From Lachnospiraceae bacterium (GTDB lineage Bacteria > Bacillota > Clostridia > Lachnospirales > Lachnospiraceae): a stretch of 64,000 nt of DNA. Shown piece by piece: positions 38,122 through 47,923 of this stretch. Location of the stretch: the NCBI GenBank assembly GCA_022793065.1, contig JAAWCE010000059.1, positions 39,911-103,910 of the forward strand, read 5' to 3'. How positions within the stretch are numbered: the stretch's first letter is position 1; the number at the start of each line of letters is the position of its first letter. A program made the position numbers and the translations under genes. Below the pieces are notes generated by a model. It did no database searches. It was not told the origin of the DNA and saw only the letters and a program-made list of their open reading frames with translations.

Positions 38122-41103
38122 TTATAACCACTCATCCCAAAATCTCTCTACCCTTTTTGCTACATTATTTACAGTCACGGCATCAAATTGCTGCCATTCC
38201 AGAGGAAACAGCCTACGATAAGAATATTGCAGAAATCGCTCGTCCAGCAATGCAATGATTCCAACATCCTCTACGGTTCTAATAACTCGTCCCGCCGCCT
38301 GCAAAACTTTATTCATTCCAGGATACCGATAGGAATAGTCAAAACCATCCTCTCCATTTGCATCAAAATAAGCTTTCAATATCTCTCTTTCATCACATAC
38401 CTGCGGCAAACCGGTTCCAATAATGATAACCCCAATCAGACTGTCATTTTTCAAGTCAATTCCTTCGCTAAAAATACCTCCCAAAACGCAAAATCCTATT
38501 AAAACCTTATCTTCTCCCATATTTTTCAGCCCGGATTCTTTTGCCGCCTTGGTTTGACCAATGCCATTTCCACTGTCCTTACAATTTGCTTGAAACTTCT
38601 CCAGAAACTCTTCTCTGTCCGCCTCACTCATGGATTCATTTTGGAGAATACATTCTCTGTCTTCATGCCCAAAATGCTCCGCATATAAATCATAAATAAT
38701 GCGAAGAAACGCATACGAAGGGCAAAATACCATGTAATTCCCATGTCGGTTTCTTACAATTTCTTCAATATAACGGGCAATATTATAATACTCTGATTGA
38801 GACCTTCTGGTATACTTACTTGTTACGTCGCTTGCAATCAGCAATGCCCGTTTTGCCGGATGAAATACCGACTTGGCATAAACCTCATAATCTTCTTTGT
38901 CTCCTCCCAAAAGCTTTTTATAATATTGTATAGGAAGAAAAGTCGCAGAAAAAAGAATGGTACTGCGTGCCCTCATCATACAATTTTTCAGATTTTCCCC
39001 CGGATTTACACAGAGTAACTTGACAAAAAAACTTCCGTCCTGACATATTTGTGTATACATGACATAATTGTCATCTAACAAATCATAAATAGAAAGAAAA
39101 TGATTCACTTCAAAGTAAAAGTTCAGCAATAACTCTCTAACAGAGAGTTCAACCTCTTCCGCTTCGGAAAGATAATCGTCCAAAACTGTCTGGAACCGCA
39201 ATAAATTCTGCATAAATGCTTCCAAATTTTCTATTATACGATACTGTGAACACTCTCGCTTGAGAAGCAAAAGCTCCTGGTTACATTTTCTCAGGTGATA
39301 TAACATTTTCTCTCCATATCCCTGCTTCACCAGCACACTCTTCCCTCTATGGTATTTGGCATTTGATTTCCTTATTCCGCCCATTCCTGTTTCTTTTATG
39401 TTAATGTTTTCCGTTTCCTCCCCTACATTCCATAAATGGCTGCCTTGCTCCGGCATACCATCTTCCCTGATATCATCTCCACTCTGCTCAAAAAAATCTG
39501 ACACTTGTATCTTTTCTGACATATACGTCAATTCTACTGTCTTTTTTTCTTCCAAACGAAACATATACTGCCCGGAAACATCCTGTTTCTTACGATAAGT
39601 ATTTTCTTGTTCCATGTCTGACATTAGTGTCTGTTCTATTTCTTCCGAAAGTTCCACAAACTGTTCCTTCCATAATAAGGCACTATACATTTCCCTGCCA
39701 CGCTCCAATAAGTTATGCGCCTCATCAATAAGAAAGATATAACTGCCAGGGGCCCCTTTCCCCACAAGTATTTTATTCATGATTTCATCTTTTTTGGCTT
39801 CTTCTCTTTTGCTTCCTTCCCTTTTTCCTTCTCCAGCGGACGACTCTCCAAAAAATCTTTTTAAATAAATATGGGGATCAAAGAGATAATTATAGTCACA
39901 GATTATGACATCTGCAAACAAACTCATATCCAGGCACATTTCAAAAGGACACACCTGATGTTTTTTAGCATATGCCTCAATCTTCTCTCTGCAAAAGCTT
40001 TCCTGTGTGGTTAGTATATCAAATACAGCTTCGTTGACACGGTCATAATGTCCTCTGGCATACGGACAATTCTCCGGATTACAGTCCGTATCCTCCATAA
40101 AACAGATTTTTTCTTTTGCAGTCAGAATAACACTTTTCACCCGCAATCCCTTATTGCGAAGAAGATTCAAAGTATCTTCCGCCACCGTTCTCGTGATCGT
40201 TTTGGCCGTAAGATAAAATATCTTTTCTCCCATATCCCTGCCCATAGCCTGAATGGCCGGATAAATCGTCGAAATCGTTTTGCCCACACCCGTAGGCGCT
40301 TCTAAAAAAAGTTTTTTCTTGTGATAAATGGTTCTATATACATTTGCAACCAGCTCTTTCTGACCTTCACGATATGGAAATGGAAATGCCAAACCTTCAA
40401 TGGATTCCTGTCTGATTTTACGCCAATTCCATGCGTAATCCGCCCATTTCCTATATGCCGCCGCCAATCCCTGAAACCATTCCTCCAGCTCCGAAAAACT
40501 ATAGTCCTCATAAAAATACCTCAGTTCTTCCGAATACATATTACAATATGTCATACGTACCCCAATCTCCGCAATACTTTCCCGAACCCCATACATATAA
40601 GCATAGCACTTGGCCTGTGCCAAATGCAGAGACTTTGGCTCTCTCATTCTGGCAAGGTCACCATATGTCCCCTTAATCTCATCAATGATTACCCGGCCAT
40701 TATGATGAATCACTCCATCCGCACGTCCTTCCACAATCAGCAAATACTGCTCCCCAGGCATTGTATACTTCAGCGAAACTTCTGCTTGATACTCCGCCCC
40801 CATCCTGCGCTGAATCATACGATGGATTCTGCCTCCTTCCTGCATTGCATTGTCAGGTGAAGCCTGATATCTGTTATCAATATCCCCATGACGCAAAATA
40901 AACTCAACCAGCCTTCTTACAGAAATATGTATTTCCCCATAATCCATTCCGTCTGTTCCACCCTGGATATTTTGCTTTTGCTGTATCATTTTTTCCTGCT
41001 GCACTTCTTGCTCCTGAATCTTTTCTTGTTCCTGACGCTTTCCCCGCCCCTGGCAATCTTTTTGTTCCTTCTCTGCCATTCTTCTCATGTCCCCTTCTTT
41101 CAT
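38122..41103 (-). CDS. PD-(D/E)XK nuclease-helicase, DinG/XPD-like superfamily 2
   Basis: About 993 aa. After a Gln/Glu-rich lead (1-45) comes a Cas4/RecB-like nuclease domain (about 60-220; GRIHRMIQ, GRADGVI, IDEIKG), then a helicase with Walker A EAPTGVGKT, four cysteines of an XPD-type 4Fe-4S cluster (CFMEDTDCNPENC, CPFEMC), a DEAH box (LIDEAHN) and motif VI (QAAGRVIR). It probably unwinds and trims DNA in repair. Start uncertain: I chose ATG 41103 (AGGAAA upstream); TTG 41136 and ATG 41088 are in frame. The stop is 8 nt from the last DnaA box. Confidence 0.88.
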   Translation of the reverse strand: MKEGDMRRMAEKEQKDCQGRGKRQEQEKIQEQEVQQEKMIQQKQNIQGGTDGMDYGEIHISVRRLVEFILRHGDIDNRYQASPDNAMQEGGRIHRMIQRRMGAEYQAEVSLKYTMPGEQYLLIVEGRADGVIHHNGRVIIDEIKGTYGDLARMREPKSLHLAQAKCYAYMYGVRESIAEIGVRMTYCNMYSEELRYFYEDYSFSELEEWFQGLAAAYRKWADYAWNWRKIRQESIEGLAFPFPYREGQKELVANVYRTIYHKKKLFLEAPTGVGKTISTIYPAIQAMGRDMGEKIFYLTAKTITRTVAEDTLNLLRNKGLRVKSVILTAKEKICFMEDTDCNPENCPYARGHYDRVNEAVFDILTTQESFCREKIEAYAKKHQVCPFEMCLDMSLFADVIICDYNYLFDPHIYLKRFFGESSAGEGKREGSKREEAKKDEIMNKILVGKGAPGSYIFLIDEAHNLLERGREMYSALLWKEQFVELSEEIEQTLMSDMEQENTYRKKQDVSGQYMFRLEEKKTVELTYMSEKIQVSDFFEQSGDDIREDGMPEQGSHLWNVGEETENINIKETGMGGIRKSNAKYHRGKSVLVKQGYGEKMLYHLRKCNQELLLLKRECSQYRIIENLEAFMQNLLRFQTVLDDYLSEAEEVELSVRELLLNFYFEVNHFLSIYDLLDDNYVMYTQICQDGSFFVKLLCVNPGENLKNCMMRARSTILFSATFLPIQYYKKLLGGDKEDYEVYAKSVFHPAKRALLIASDVTSKYTRRSQSEYYNIARYIEEIVRNRHGNYMVFCPSYAFLRIIYDLYAEHFGHEDRECILQNESMSEADREEFLEKFQANCKDSGNGIGQTKAAKESGLKNMGEDKVLIGFCVLGGIFSEGIDLKNDSLIGVIIIGTGLPQVCDEREILKAYFDANGEDGFDYSYRYPGMNKVLQAAGRVIRTVEDVGIIALLDERFLQYSYRRLFPLEWQQFDAVTVNNVAKRVERFWDEWL

Positions 41104-41427
41104 TTTCCTGATGAAATAATTTATTTCCGCTTTCAAGTTCCATTCCTGCCCATTGACCTCTATACCAAATCACATCCCCTATTGCCGCAATCTCCATCTG
41201 ATCTTTTGTAACAGCTCAATTACTTGTCCGAACTTTTATTCTATCACTTGAAACAATAAGCACCCTTGCTACTTCATATATCGAGTAGGGGAATGTCCCT
41301 CTCCACCACTCTCCGCGCGGCCCGCATGCCGCATTAACGGCAAACTTCCACATGCGGGCCTGCGCATAAAACAATAGAATCCACGCTTTGCGAGGATTCT
41401 ATTCATGAACAAAACTCCCTATGCAGA
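41104..41427. other. Gene-free region with three perfect stem-loops
   Basis: Stems are GCCCGCATG/CATGCGGGC (41319-41367), ATAGAATCC/GGATTCTAT (41375-41403) and CTCCCTATG/CATAGGGAG (41415-41443). On the minus strand the third is followed by TTTTGTT and the second by TGTTTTAT, so both could terminate the HPr-like transcript. The first has no T run and looks like a repetitive extragenic palindrome. Confidence 0.6.
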
Positions 41428-41699
41428 TTATCTGACATAGGGAGCTATCTTTTCCTTTGAATCACAACAGTCATTTTGAGCCACATGGCAGACCCACCAT
41501 TTGAACAGCTCACTGATTCCTGACTGCCAAATTTGGAATGCCGATTTATTGCAATATTTCATATATACAATCTTGTTTACAACCGCATTAGTACTTACAC
41601 ACAGCAGCGTAAACCCATCGCCTTCCACATACCTTGGAGAAATTTGGAATTGCATGGAACTGCTTCTCCATCTGCGGAATATTTTGTCAAAGTTATCAA

Positions 41700-41924
41700 T
41701 CAGCACGCAACAGCAAATTTATTTAGCAGTTCCTCAAACTCACTATTATATCCGTCATAGGATACTTTTAATGGGCTACGAAAATCCAGCCCATATACAC
41801 CCAAAAAGGATTTTGCATCAACCACATATCTGTTATAGGAAATGTCGATATCAAAATCACATTTTGATGTTACGTTCACAAAATGCTGAACATCATTCTG
41901 AGTCATATGAATTGTCTTAACCAT
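41700..41924 (-). CDS. HPr-like protein lacking the active-site histidine
   Basis: 74 aa, near HPr length. ASK-like VTSKCDFDIDI, the RYVVDAKSFLGVYGLD segment with the Ser46-equivalent, and a closing helix align with HPr; the GIHARPA segment carrying His15 is replaced by TQNDVQH. It cannot be a phosphotransferase carrier of the normal type and may act as a Crh-like regulator. The ATG at 41924 has AAGGAAGG upstream. It is alone: no PTS genes are nearby. Confidence 0.75.
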   Translation of the reverse strand: MVKTIHMTQNDVQHFVNVTSKCDFDIDISYNRYVVDAKSFLGVYGLDFRSPLKVSYDGYNSEFEELLNKFAVAC

Positions 41925-42061
41925 TTCCAACCTTCCTTTCCAATGCTTAAAGCATCATCTACTTTATTGGTCTCTACAATTTACAATTATATCCAAAAAA
42001 GATAAAAAGTAAAGCTCTTTTTTAAAACTTAACAATTCTTAAAAAACAGAAAAAATTTCCC

Positions 42062-42817
42062 TTATGTCGTAAATTCTACCATATATTTCCGAAATCTTAA
42101 CGGCAGCATATTCCTTTGAAGCAGCATATTCTTCCTTTCTTCTACGGTTATCGTATGGCAAAAATGACGAAACAGTTCTTGATAACGTAATTCATCTTCC
42201 GACAATTGCAGCGGTGCCTCCACCTCTTCCCCTCGAAGCAGATACCAGGGGCGGCCTGCCGGATGAATTCCAAACAAATTTCTCAAATCGTCATAAATCA
42301 TAAAATTTTCTATAGGAAGCCTGTCCGCAAAATGAGGCATTATAAAAGCCAAAATGTCATTTTTAGGACCGATTTTAGAATACAATATTCCATTTTCCAA
42401 TTCCTGAAAACGAAGAAATTGTTTTATATGTCCAATTTCCGTTGATACTCCTCTTGCCAGCGCAAATGCCCTGTGTACATAATCATCTGCAAGATTGTCA
42501 AATAAATGTCCTCTCCCAACCTTTCCCGCCAATCCCTTGACTATAGTGCGGTAAACCGCCTGTGCACAATCTTCATCCTCAGAAGCCAACGCCATACACA
42601 ACGAAAGATAATTTTCCTGCCCAAAACGCTTATTCAAAGTATTGACTACCTTTTGCGTCTTAAAATTATCCGGTATTACCCTGATATCCTCCGCAAAAAA
42701 CAAAGGGTCTTCTGTAAGACACAACACAGTATCTTCATGGTCTCTTCTCTCTTCATATGCCTGATAAATTGCAGTAAAAATACTTTCTAAAGATGCCTCA
42801 CACCTATATACTACCAT
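42062..42817 (-). CDS. TIGR03915/DUF4130-family putative DNA metabolism protein
   Basis: 251 aa from the ATG at 42817 (GGGGTGG upstream). Typical segments: VYRCEASLESIFTAIYQAYE, a central VYRTIVKGLAG, FLRFQELENGILYSKIGPKNDIL, and PHFADRLPIENFMIYDDLR. This family always pairs with the radical SAM protein encoded directly upstream in transcription order (142-nt gap). The function is unproven; the C-terminal region shows resemblance to uracil-DNA glycosylase-like folds in related family descriptions. No signal peptide, cytoplasmic. Confidence 0.85.
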   Translation of the reverse strand: MVVYRCEASLESIFTAIYQAYEERRDHEDTVLCLTEDPLFFAEDIRVIPDNFKTQKVVNTLNKRFGQENYLSLCMALASEDEDCAQAVYRTIVKGLAGKVGRGHLFDNLADDYVHRAFALARGVSTEIGHIKQFLRFQELENGILYSKIGPKNDILAFIMPHFADRLPIENFMIYDDLRNLFGIHPAGRPWYLLRGEEVEAPLQLSEDELRYQELFRHFCHTITVEERKNMLLQRNMLPLRFRKYMVEFTT

Positions 42818-42977
42818 AAACCACCCCATGCACAATTTTTATGCCTATCTACGACATATACATATTGCTTTATTTGCCTGTCCTTTCATTCCATGATCAC
42901 AATCTCTGGCCACATTCCCTGAACAATTCACTTACTTATCGCCTTCATCTCTTTCACTCTATCCAATTATTTTTCCT

Positions 42978-44351
42978 CTATATTACCCCTTTTACCACCT
43001 GCATCTGCTCCACATCAGTGACAGGCCGTGTAAAATTACCATCATCAAACAGGGAAAGCTGCCGGTAACTCATTTCGTCACTTCCAAACCGTATCCTGTC
43101 TTTCTCCTGGGTCAGTTGCCTTACTATATAATCTTCTTCCAGCTTCACCGGATACATCATTCTGCCATTACAGGTAATAAAGTATATTGCCCGTTTTAAT
43201 ACAACTCCTATCTTCTTCAAGTCAGCAAAAGTCAAACTTCCACTTCTTCTTGCCATTACAATTCTACGCGCACTCTTTACCCCCACTCCCGGCACACGCA
43301 AAAGCAAATCCAAAGACGCCCTATTGATTTCCACAGGAAATAATTCCAAATGGCGCACCGCCCAGTCTTCCTTTGGGTCCAGCATCACATTAAAATACGG
43401 ACGTTTTTCGTCCAACAACTCTTCTGCTCGAAAACCATAAAAACGCAGCAACCAATCTGCCTGATAAAGCCTGTGCTCACGCAAAAGCGGCGGGCCGCCG
43501 GGAAGCGCCGGTAAGTTCTTATCTCCTGTTACATTGACAAATGCGGAGTAAAATACCCTTTTCAGTCCAAATTTCTGATAAAGTCCCTCTGCCACATTGA
43601 TAATATGGTAATCACTCTCAGGCGTAGCTCCAATAATCATCTGTGTGGACTGACCTCCGGCAACAAACTTAGGAGCATTTCGATATAATACCAAATCGTT
43701 TTGATTGGCTTGGATTCCATTCTGAATCTGCCTCATGGGTGTGAGAATACTTTTTCGATGTTTATTTGGCGCAAGTACACGCAGCCCCTCTGCGGTGGGC
43801 AGCTCCAAATTAACGCTCATCCTGTCTGCCAAAAATCCTGCCTGTTCAATTATTTCCGGTGCCGCACCCGGAATGGCTTTCACATGTACATATCCGTTAA
43901 AATGATACCTGTTGCGAAGCAGCCATATGGTACGGCAGATCAACTCCATGGTAAAAGTAGGATTACTGATAATACCGGAGCTTAAAAACAATCCTTCAAT
44001 ATAATTCCTACGATAGAATTCCATCGTCAGCGTGCAAATCTCTTCCGGCGTAAAAGTAGCTCTGGGAATATCGTTGGAACAACGATTGCGGCAATATTTA
44101 CAGTCATAAATACACTCATTGGTCAATAAAATTTTCAGAAGCGAAATACACCTTCCGTCCGCTGAAAAGCTATGGCAAATTCCTGCAGCGACACAATTAC
44201 CGATGCTGTGTCCATTTCCTTTACGTTCAACCCCACTTGAAGTACATGCCACATCATATTTTGCCGCATCCGTAAGAACCTTTAGCTTCTCCGTCAAGGA
44301 TGTGGCGCTCCCCGCCGCCAGATATTCCACCTTAAACACCACCTTTTGCAA
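42978..44351 (-). CDS. Radical SAM protein of the TIGR03916 type, putative DNA modification/repair
   Basis: 457 aa. Radical SAM 4Fe-4S motif CIYDCKYC, with additional cysteines (CNS-like CHSFSADGRC) upstream; the barrel continues through VHVKAIPGAAPE and NLELPTAEGL. Near the C-terminus VPGVGVKSARRI is a helix-hairpin-helix DNA-binding motif. Such proteins pair with TIGR03915 proteins and are presumed to act on DNA; the reaction is unknown. Predicted cytoplasmic. Confidence 0.88.
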   Translation of the reverse strand: MQKVVFKVEYLAAGSATSLTEKLKVLTDAAKYDVACTSSGVERKGNGHSIGNCVAAGICHSFSADGRCISLLKILLTNECIYDCKYCRNRCSNDIPRATFTPEEICTLTMEFYRRNYIEGLFLSSGIISNPTFTMELICRTIWLLRNRYHFNGYVHVKAIPGAAPEIIEQAGFLADRMSVNLELPTAEGLRVLAPNKHRKSILTPMRQIQNGIQANQNDLVLYRNAPKFVAGGQSTQMIIGATPESDYHIINVAEGLYQKFGLKRVFYSAFVNVTGDKNLPALPGGPPLLREHRLYQADWLLRFYGFRAEELLDEKRPYFNVMLDPKEDWAVRHLELFPVEINRASLDLLLRVPGVGVKSARRIVMARRSGSLTFADLKKIGVVLKRAIYFITCNGRMMYPVKLEEDYIVRQLTQEKDRIRFGSDEMSYRQLSLFDDGNFTRPVTDVEQMQVVKGVI

Positions 44352-44377
44352 ATACTGCTGTCAAATCTATAATCTAT

Positions 44378-44405
44378 AACCTACAACCTACAACCTACAA
44401 CCTAC
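44378..44405 (+). repeat. Four tandem AACCTAC heptamers in a 700-bp gene-free gap
   Basis: Perfect copies at 44378, 44385, 44392 and 44399, starting 27 nt upstream of the radical SAM start codon. The rest of 44352-45051 is AT-rich with poly-T stretches; I see no gene, RNA or strong promoter in it apart from scattered TTGNNN/TATAAT-like boxes. Confidence 0.8.
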
Positions 44406-45051
44406 ATATCCATATGTTGCACATTTATCTCCAAATGAACACTTGTTCTGAATATAGATTAGCACATTTGTTCTGTTTTTGCAAGCCCAAATTTGCGTAA
44501 AATTTCTCTATATATTCTACACAATAGAAAAAGATTTGATACAGATTCCAATGAACACGCAAGATTTCCCTCTGTGAAACCACCTTGAACAACATTCAAA
44601 GTAAAATGACATAGTTATCACATTTATATGCTGTCAATTTTCACACAGACTATTTTCTAAAAACTTACAGCAATTTTTACGCCAGGCAGCCAGGCAATTC
44701 CCTAACCCTAAAATATATTGCATCGCAGCGCAAAACACGACTCTTGTGTCACATATAAATGACAAGCGTGTCTTTTTCCAGTGCAAAAACGTCCCATACC
44801 CCTTTAGCTTTATTTTATCATTTCTGTTTCCTGAAACCGCTAACTCATTATGTTATAGTACTTAAAGTTTTACCGTCCGCCATTGCAGACATATCTCCAT
44901 ATTTTTAAGTCATCTACCTGCGCTTGTATTGTACGTCTTGAATTATCCTGGTGAATTTTGCTCCATGTATTCCAGCCCAGCGCCGACGGCGCATTGCTCT
45001 GCGGCAATCTCTTTTTGCACACTATCCCATACAGCGATAAGAAATCCTTAC

Positions 45052-45780
45052 TTATTTTTGATTTCTTCTTCCATGTTTAATAATCCAATCTTGCACCTTA
45101 CTTTTTCCCATGTTCTCCCATTGTGAAATTATAAAATCTGCTTTCTCAGGAGCGTCTTTGTACAAATCATTGAGATTATTCCCTACACTTTTTTGAACAA
45201 ATTTTTCCGGATCATCTTTTAACTTTGTCAAAATCACCATATACCTTTCAAATTCATCTAATGCTACCAATAATTTTTGCGACCAGGGGAGCCGTATTCT
45301 CACGCCTTCGCTTGCAAGCCGTCTAACATGAACATTTTGATCGCCTGTCCATTTGATTAATTCGTCCATAACTTCTTTCGGATGCTCTCGCAGTAAAGGC
45401 CGGATTGCATATTCTCCGGTAAATCTTTTCGTTAATTCTTTCAAAAATGAAAGCGATAATATCCAATTTTCATTTCCTTTTCGTTCCACATATCTGCCAA
45501 TGGGCCACAGCCACCAGCCAAACTGAAACATTCCCTCCGGCTTTTCCAATTCAGGCCCCAGCAAATTAAAAAATGCTTGAATATTTTTTGAATAATTGTC
45601 CGTCATACTTTCTTGCATAGCATCCACAATACAGTCAAGCCTTGCAAATAACTCTTTGTCGTCTAACTTACCGATTAAGAAATGACAGAAGTTTTTTTCA
45701 TCAAAATCCGGCATCACAAGACGTATCTTCTGTGAAAGAATTAAAATGTAGTCATCATTATAATGGTCTTTATGTTTCAT
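45052..45780 (-). CDS. DNA alkylation repair protein (HEAT-repeat, AlkC/AlkD-like)
   Basis: 242 aa composed of paired helices. Family-typical stretches are FGWWLWPIGRYVERKG, IRPLLREHPKEVMDELIKW, VHVRRLASEGVRIRLPW and VQKSVGNNLNDLYKDAPE. The HEAT-like DNA glycosylase family removes 3-methyladenine and related adducts without base flipping. Start ATG at 45780; no clear operon. The WLWP segment and the RRLASEG segment match AlkC-type sequences better than AlkD. Confidence 0.82.
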   Translation of the reverse strand: MKHKDHYNDDYILILSQKIRLVMPDFDEKNFCHFLIGKLDDKELFARLDCIVDAMQESMTDNYSKNIQAFFNLLGPELEKPEGMFQFGWWLWPIGRYVERKGNENWILSLSFLKELTKRFTGEYAIRPLLREHPKEVMDELIKWTGDQNVHVRRLASEGVRIRLPWSQKLLVALDEFERYMVILTKLKDDPEKFVQKSVGNNLNDLYKDAPEKADFIISQWENMGKSKVQDWIIKHGRRNQK

Positions 45781-46019
45781 ATTCCTCTGCTCCTTGCAAA
45801 TAATATTAACATGATAACATACAGACTATTGGTACACAACTTGCTTTTAATATTAATATTCCATTATTAGTGCCTTCCCCCATTGCAGAACAAGGCTTTA
45901 GCTGCAAATACACACTTCAAAATGAGTGGTAATTTTTTCAATTCTTTCGTATAATATAATTTGATAATACCATTCTCTGTTTGATTGAACATCATTGTAT
46001 GAGAGAAAGTGGGAAAATT

Positions 46020-46547
46020 TTCAAATAATTCGTCCCATCAAATACTATCAAAACCACATGAAAAAATAGGGAAAGTGTAACAGAAGCAAGGGATTTTTAT
46101 GAAAATCAGTTTGCTAAAAAAGAGTACTGCTTTGGGATCTGTCTGAAAGAGGATAATTTCCCCATAGGCTATGTGAAAGTGGACGGGGACGACAGCTATG
46201 ATTTGGGATATGCGCTCCGAAAAGAATTTTGGCATAGAGGGATTGTCACTGAATCGTGCAAAAATCTTGTGGCATATCTGAAAAAAACCGGAATTCCCTA
46301 TATTACGGCAACGCATGATAAGAATAATCTCAGAAGCGGCAGCGTAATGCAGCAGATAGGAATGAAATATTGTTATTCCTACAAGGAACAATGGAAGCCA
46401 AAAGACTTATTGGTTACGTTTAGAATGTATCAGTTAAATCTTGACGGACAGGAACACAGCGTTTATCAAAAATACCGGAACCTTTATGAGGAACATTTTG
46501 TAGAAGAGAATTTATCATTTTTCCTACTTGAGCCTGAAAAGAACTAA
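46020..46547 (+). pseudogene. Degenerate GNAT acetyltransferase (N-terminus lost, frameshifted)
   Basis: From about 46080 the frame reads a normal RimJ/RimL-type GNAT core (FGICLKEDNFPIGYVKVDG, ALRKEFWHRGIVTESCKNLV, NLRSGSVMQQIGMKY) and continues to the stop at 46547. The preceding segment (SKPHEKIGKV) fits the family but is in another frame, ending in TAA at 46078-46080, and the first 35-45 residues cannot be found. A GTG at 46173 could start a fragment, with no ribosome binding site. Inactive is the best reading. Confidence 0.65.
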
Positions 46548-46742
46548 CATTTTATACCCTAAAGTCGAAATACTTAATTCAAAAATATCACAAAAAACTA
46601 TTGCAAATTTTCCTTAAAAGCGGTTAAATAAAAAAGTAGCCTTTTATTCTCATACAGGGCAAAACCATGTATGTTTATGACTACTATAAAATCCAAAGGC
46701 TGAATACTATGAAAAGAATTCTTTAAAGAAAGCAGGAACATT

Positions 46743-47753
46743 ATGTCAAACATTTCATTACCCCAAAATTACCATTCTGAGCTAAATCTGTATGAGACAC
46801 AGATTGCCATCAAAAGGGTGAAAGACTTTTTCCAGACACTACTGGCAGAACGGCTGCATCTACTGCGGGTATCCGCTCCCCTTGTGGTGGACCCAAAATC
46901 CGGTATGAACGACAATTTAAACGGCGTAGAACGCCCTGTCACCTTTGACATTAAATATCAGGATGGCAGAGAGGCCGAAATTGTGCAATCACTGGCAAAG
47001 TGGAAACGCTATGCGCTGAAAAAATACGGTTTTTCCATAGGAGAAGGCCTCTATACGGATATGAGCGCCATCCGACGAGACGAAGATGTGGACAATATCC
47101 ATTCTATCTATGTGGACCAATGGGATTGGGAGAAAATTATCTCCAAAGAAGACCGCACCATGGACACTTTAAAAGATACGGTTCGCACCGTATATAAAGT
47201 TCTGCGCAAGACAGAAAAGTACATGTCCATCCATTACGACTATATTGAAGAAATTTTACCCCATGATATCTTCTTTATCACCACAACGGAATTAGAAGAA
47301 ATGTTTCCGGACTATACGCCGAAGGAGCGGGAATACTACATAACCAAAGCCAAAGGTGCTGTGTGCATTATGCAGATCGGCGGCGCGCTGGCAAATGGAA
47401 AGCCCCATGACGGACGTGCGCCGGATTATGACGATTGGGCCTTAAATGCGGATATCGTAGTCTACTATCCTGTATTGGATATCGCCCTGGAACTGTCCAG
47501 TATGGGAATTCGCGTAGATAAGGACGCCTTGCTTTCCCAGTTAGACCAGGCTGGCTGTCCGGAGCGGGCGGAACTTCCTTTCCATCAGGCAGTCATAGGA
47601 GAAGAAGTCCCCTTCACCATCGGCGGCGGAATTGGTCAGTCCCGTATCTGTATGTTTTTCCTACGCAAGGCACACATTGGTGAAGTGCAGTGTTCTCTCT
47701 GGCCTCAGGAACTAATGCTGGAAGCCGAACAGAAAGGATTGCAGTTATTGTAG
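46743..47753 (+). CDS. asnA: Aspartate-ammonia ligase (AsnA)
   Basis: 336 aa, full length. It makes asparagine from aspartate, ammonia and ATP. The class II synthetase-like fold shows PLVVDPKSGMNDNLNGVERP, EIVQSLAKWKR, SIYVDQWDWE, and the closing GGGIGQSRICMFFLRK. The start has AGGAA 7 nt upstream. I see no T-box in the 195-nt leader. Confidence 0.96.
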   Translation: MSNISLPQNYHSELNLYETQIAIKRVKDFFQTLLAERLHLLRVSAPLVVDPKSGMNDNLNGVERPVTFDIKYQDGREAEIVQSLAKWKRYALKKYGFSIGEGLYTDMSAIRRDEDVDNIHSIYVDQWDWEKIISKEDRTMDTLKDTVRTVYKVLRKTEKYMSIHYDYIEEILPHDIFFITTTELEEMFPDYTPKEREYYITKAKGAVCIMQIGGALANGKPHDGRAPDYDDWALNADIVVYYPVLDIALELSSMGIRVDKDALLSQLDQAGCPERAELPFHQAVIGEEVPFTIGGGIGQSRICMFFLRKAHIGEVQCSLWPQELMLEAEQKGLQLL

Positions 47754-47795
47754 TATCAAACTATTACAATAAAAACAAAATACGTTCATAGAAAA

Positions 47796-47836
47796 ATGGC
47801 GCTGCAAATTACAATTATTGTAACTTGCAGCGCCAT
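47796..47836. terminator. Bidirectional terminator between asnA and the hybrid kinase
   Basis: ATGGCGCTGCAA and TTGCAGCGCCAT form a perfect 12-bp stem with complementary bases continuing inward. On the minus strand TTTTTC follows; on the plus strand ATATCTTTTTC follows. The genes converge here. Confidence 0.9.
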
Positions 47837-47923
47837 ATATCTTTTTCAGCTTCTCTTTCCACCATAGTGCAAAAGACGGCAATACCCATTACAAGCCCCA
47901 GAACACACTGCCCACAGGCAATA

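Noticed and set aside
41428..41706. 92-codon minus-strand frame overlapping the HPr-like gene
   Set aside because: GTG start without ribosome binding site, no recognisable motif, and unusual Trp/Cys content; more likely a chance frame.
46173..46547. Functional 124-residue GNAT protein from GTG 46173
   Set aside because: No ribosome binding site, and the in-frame sequence upstream continues the GNAT fold, so the start would cut through the domain.
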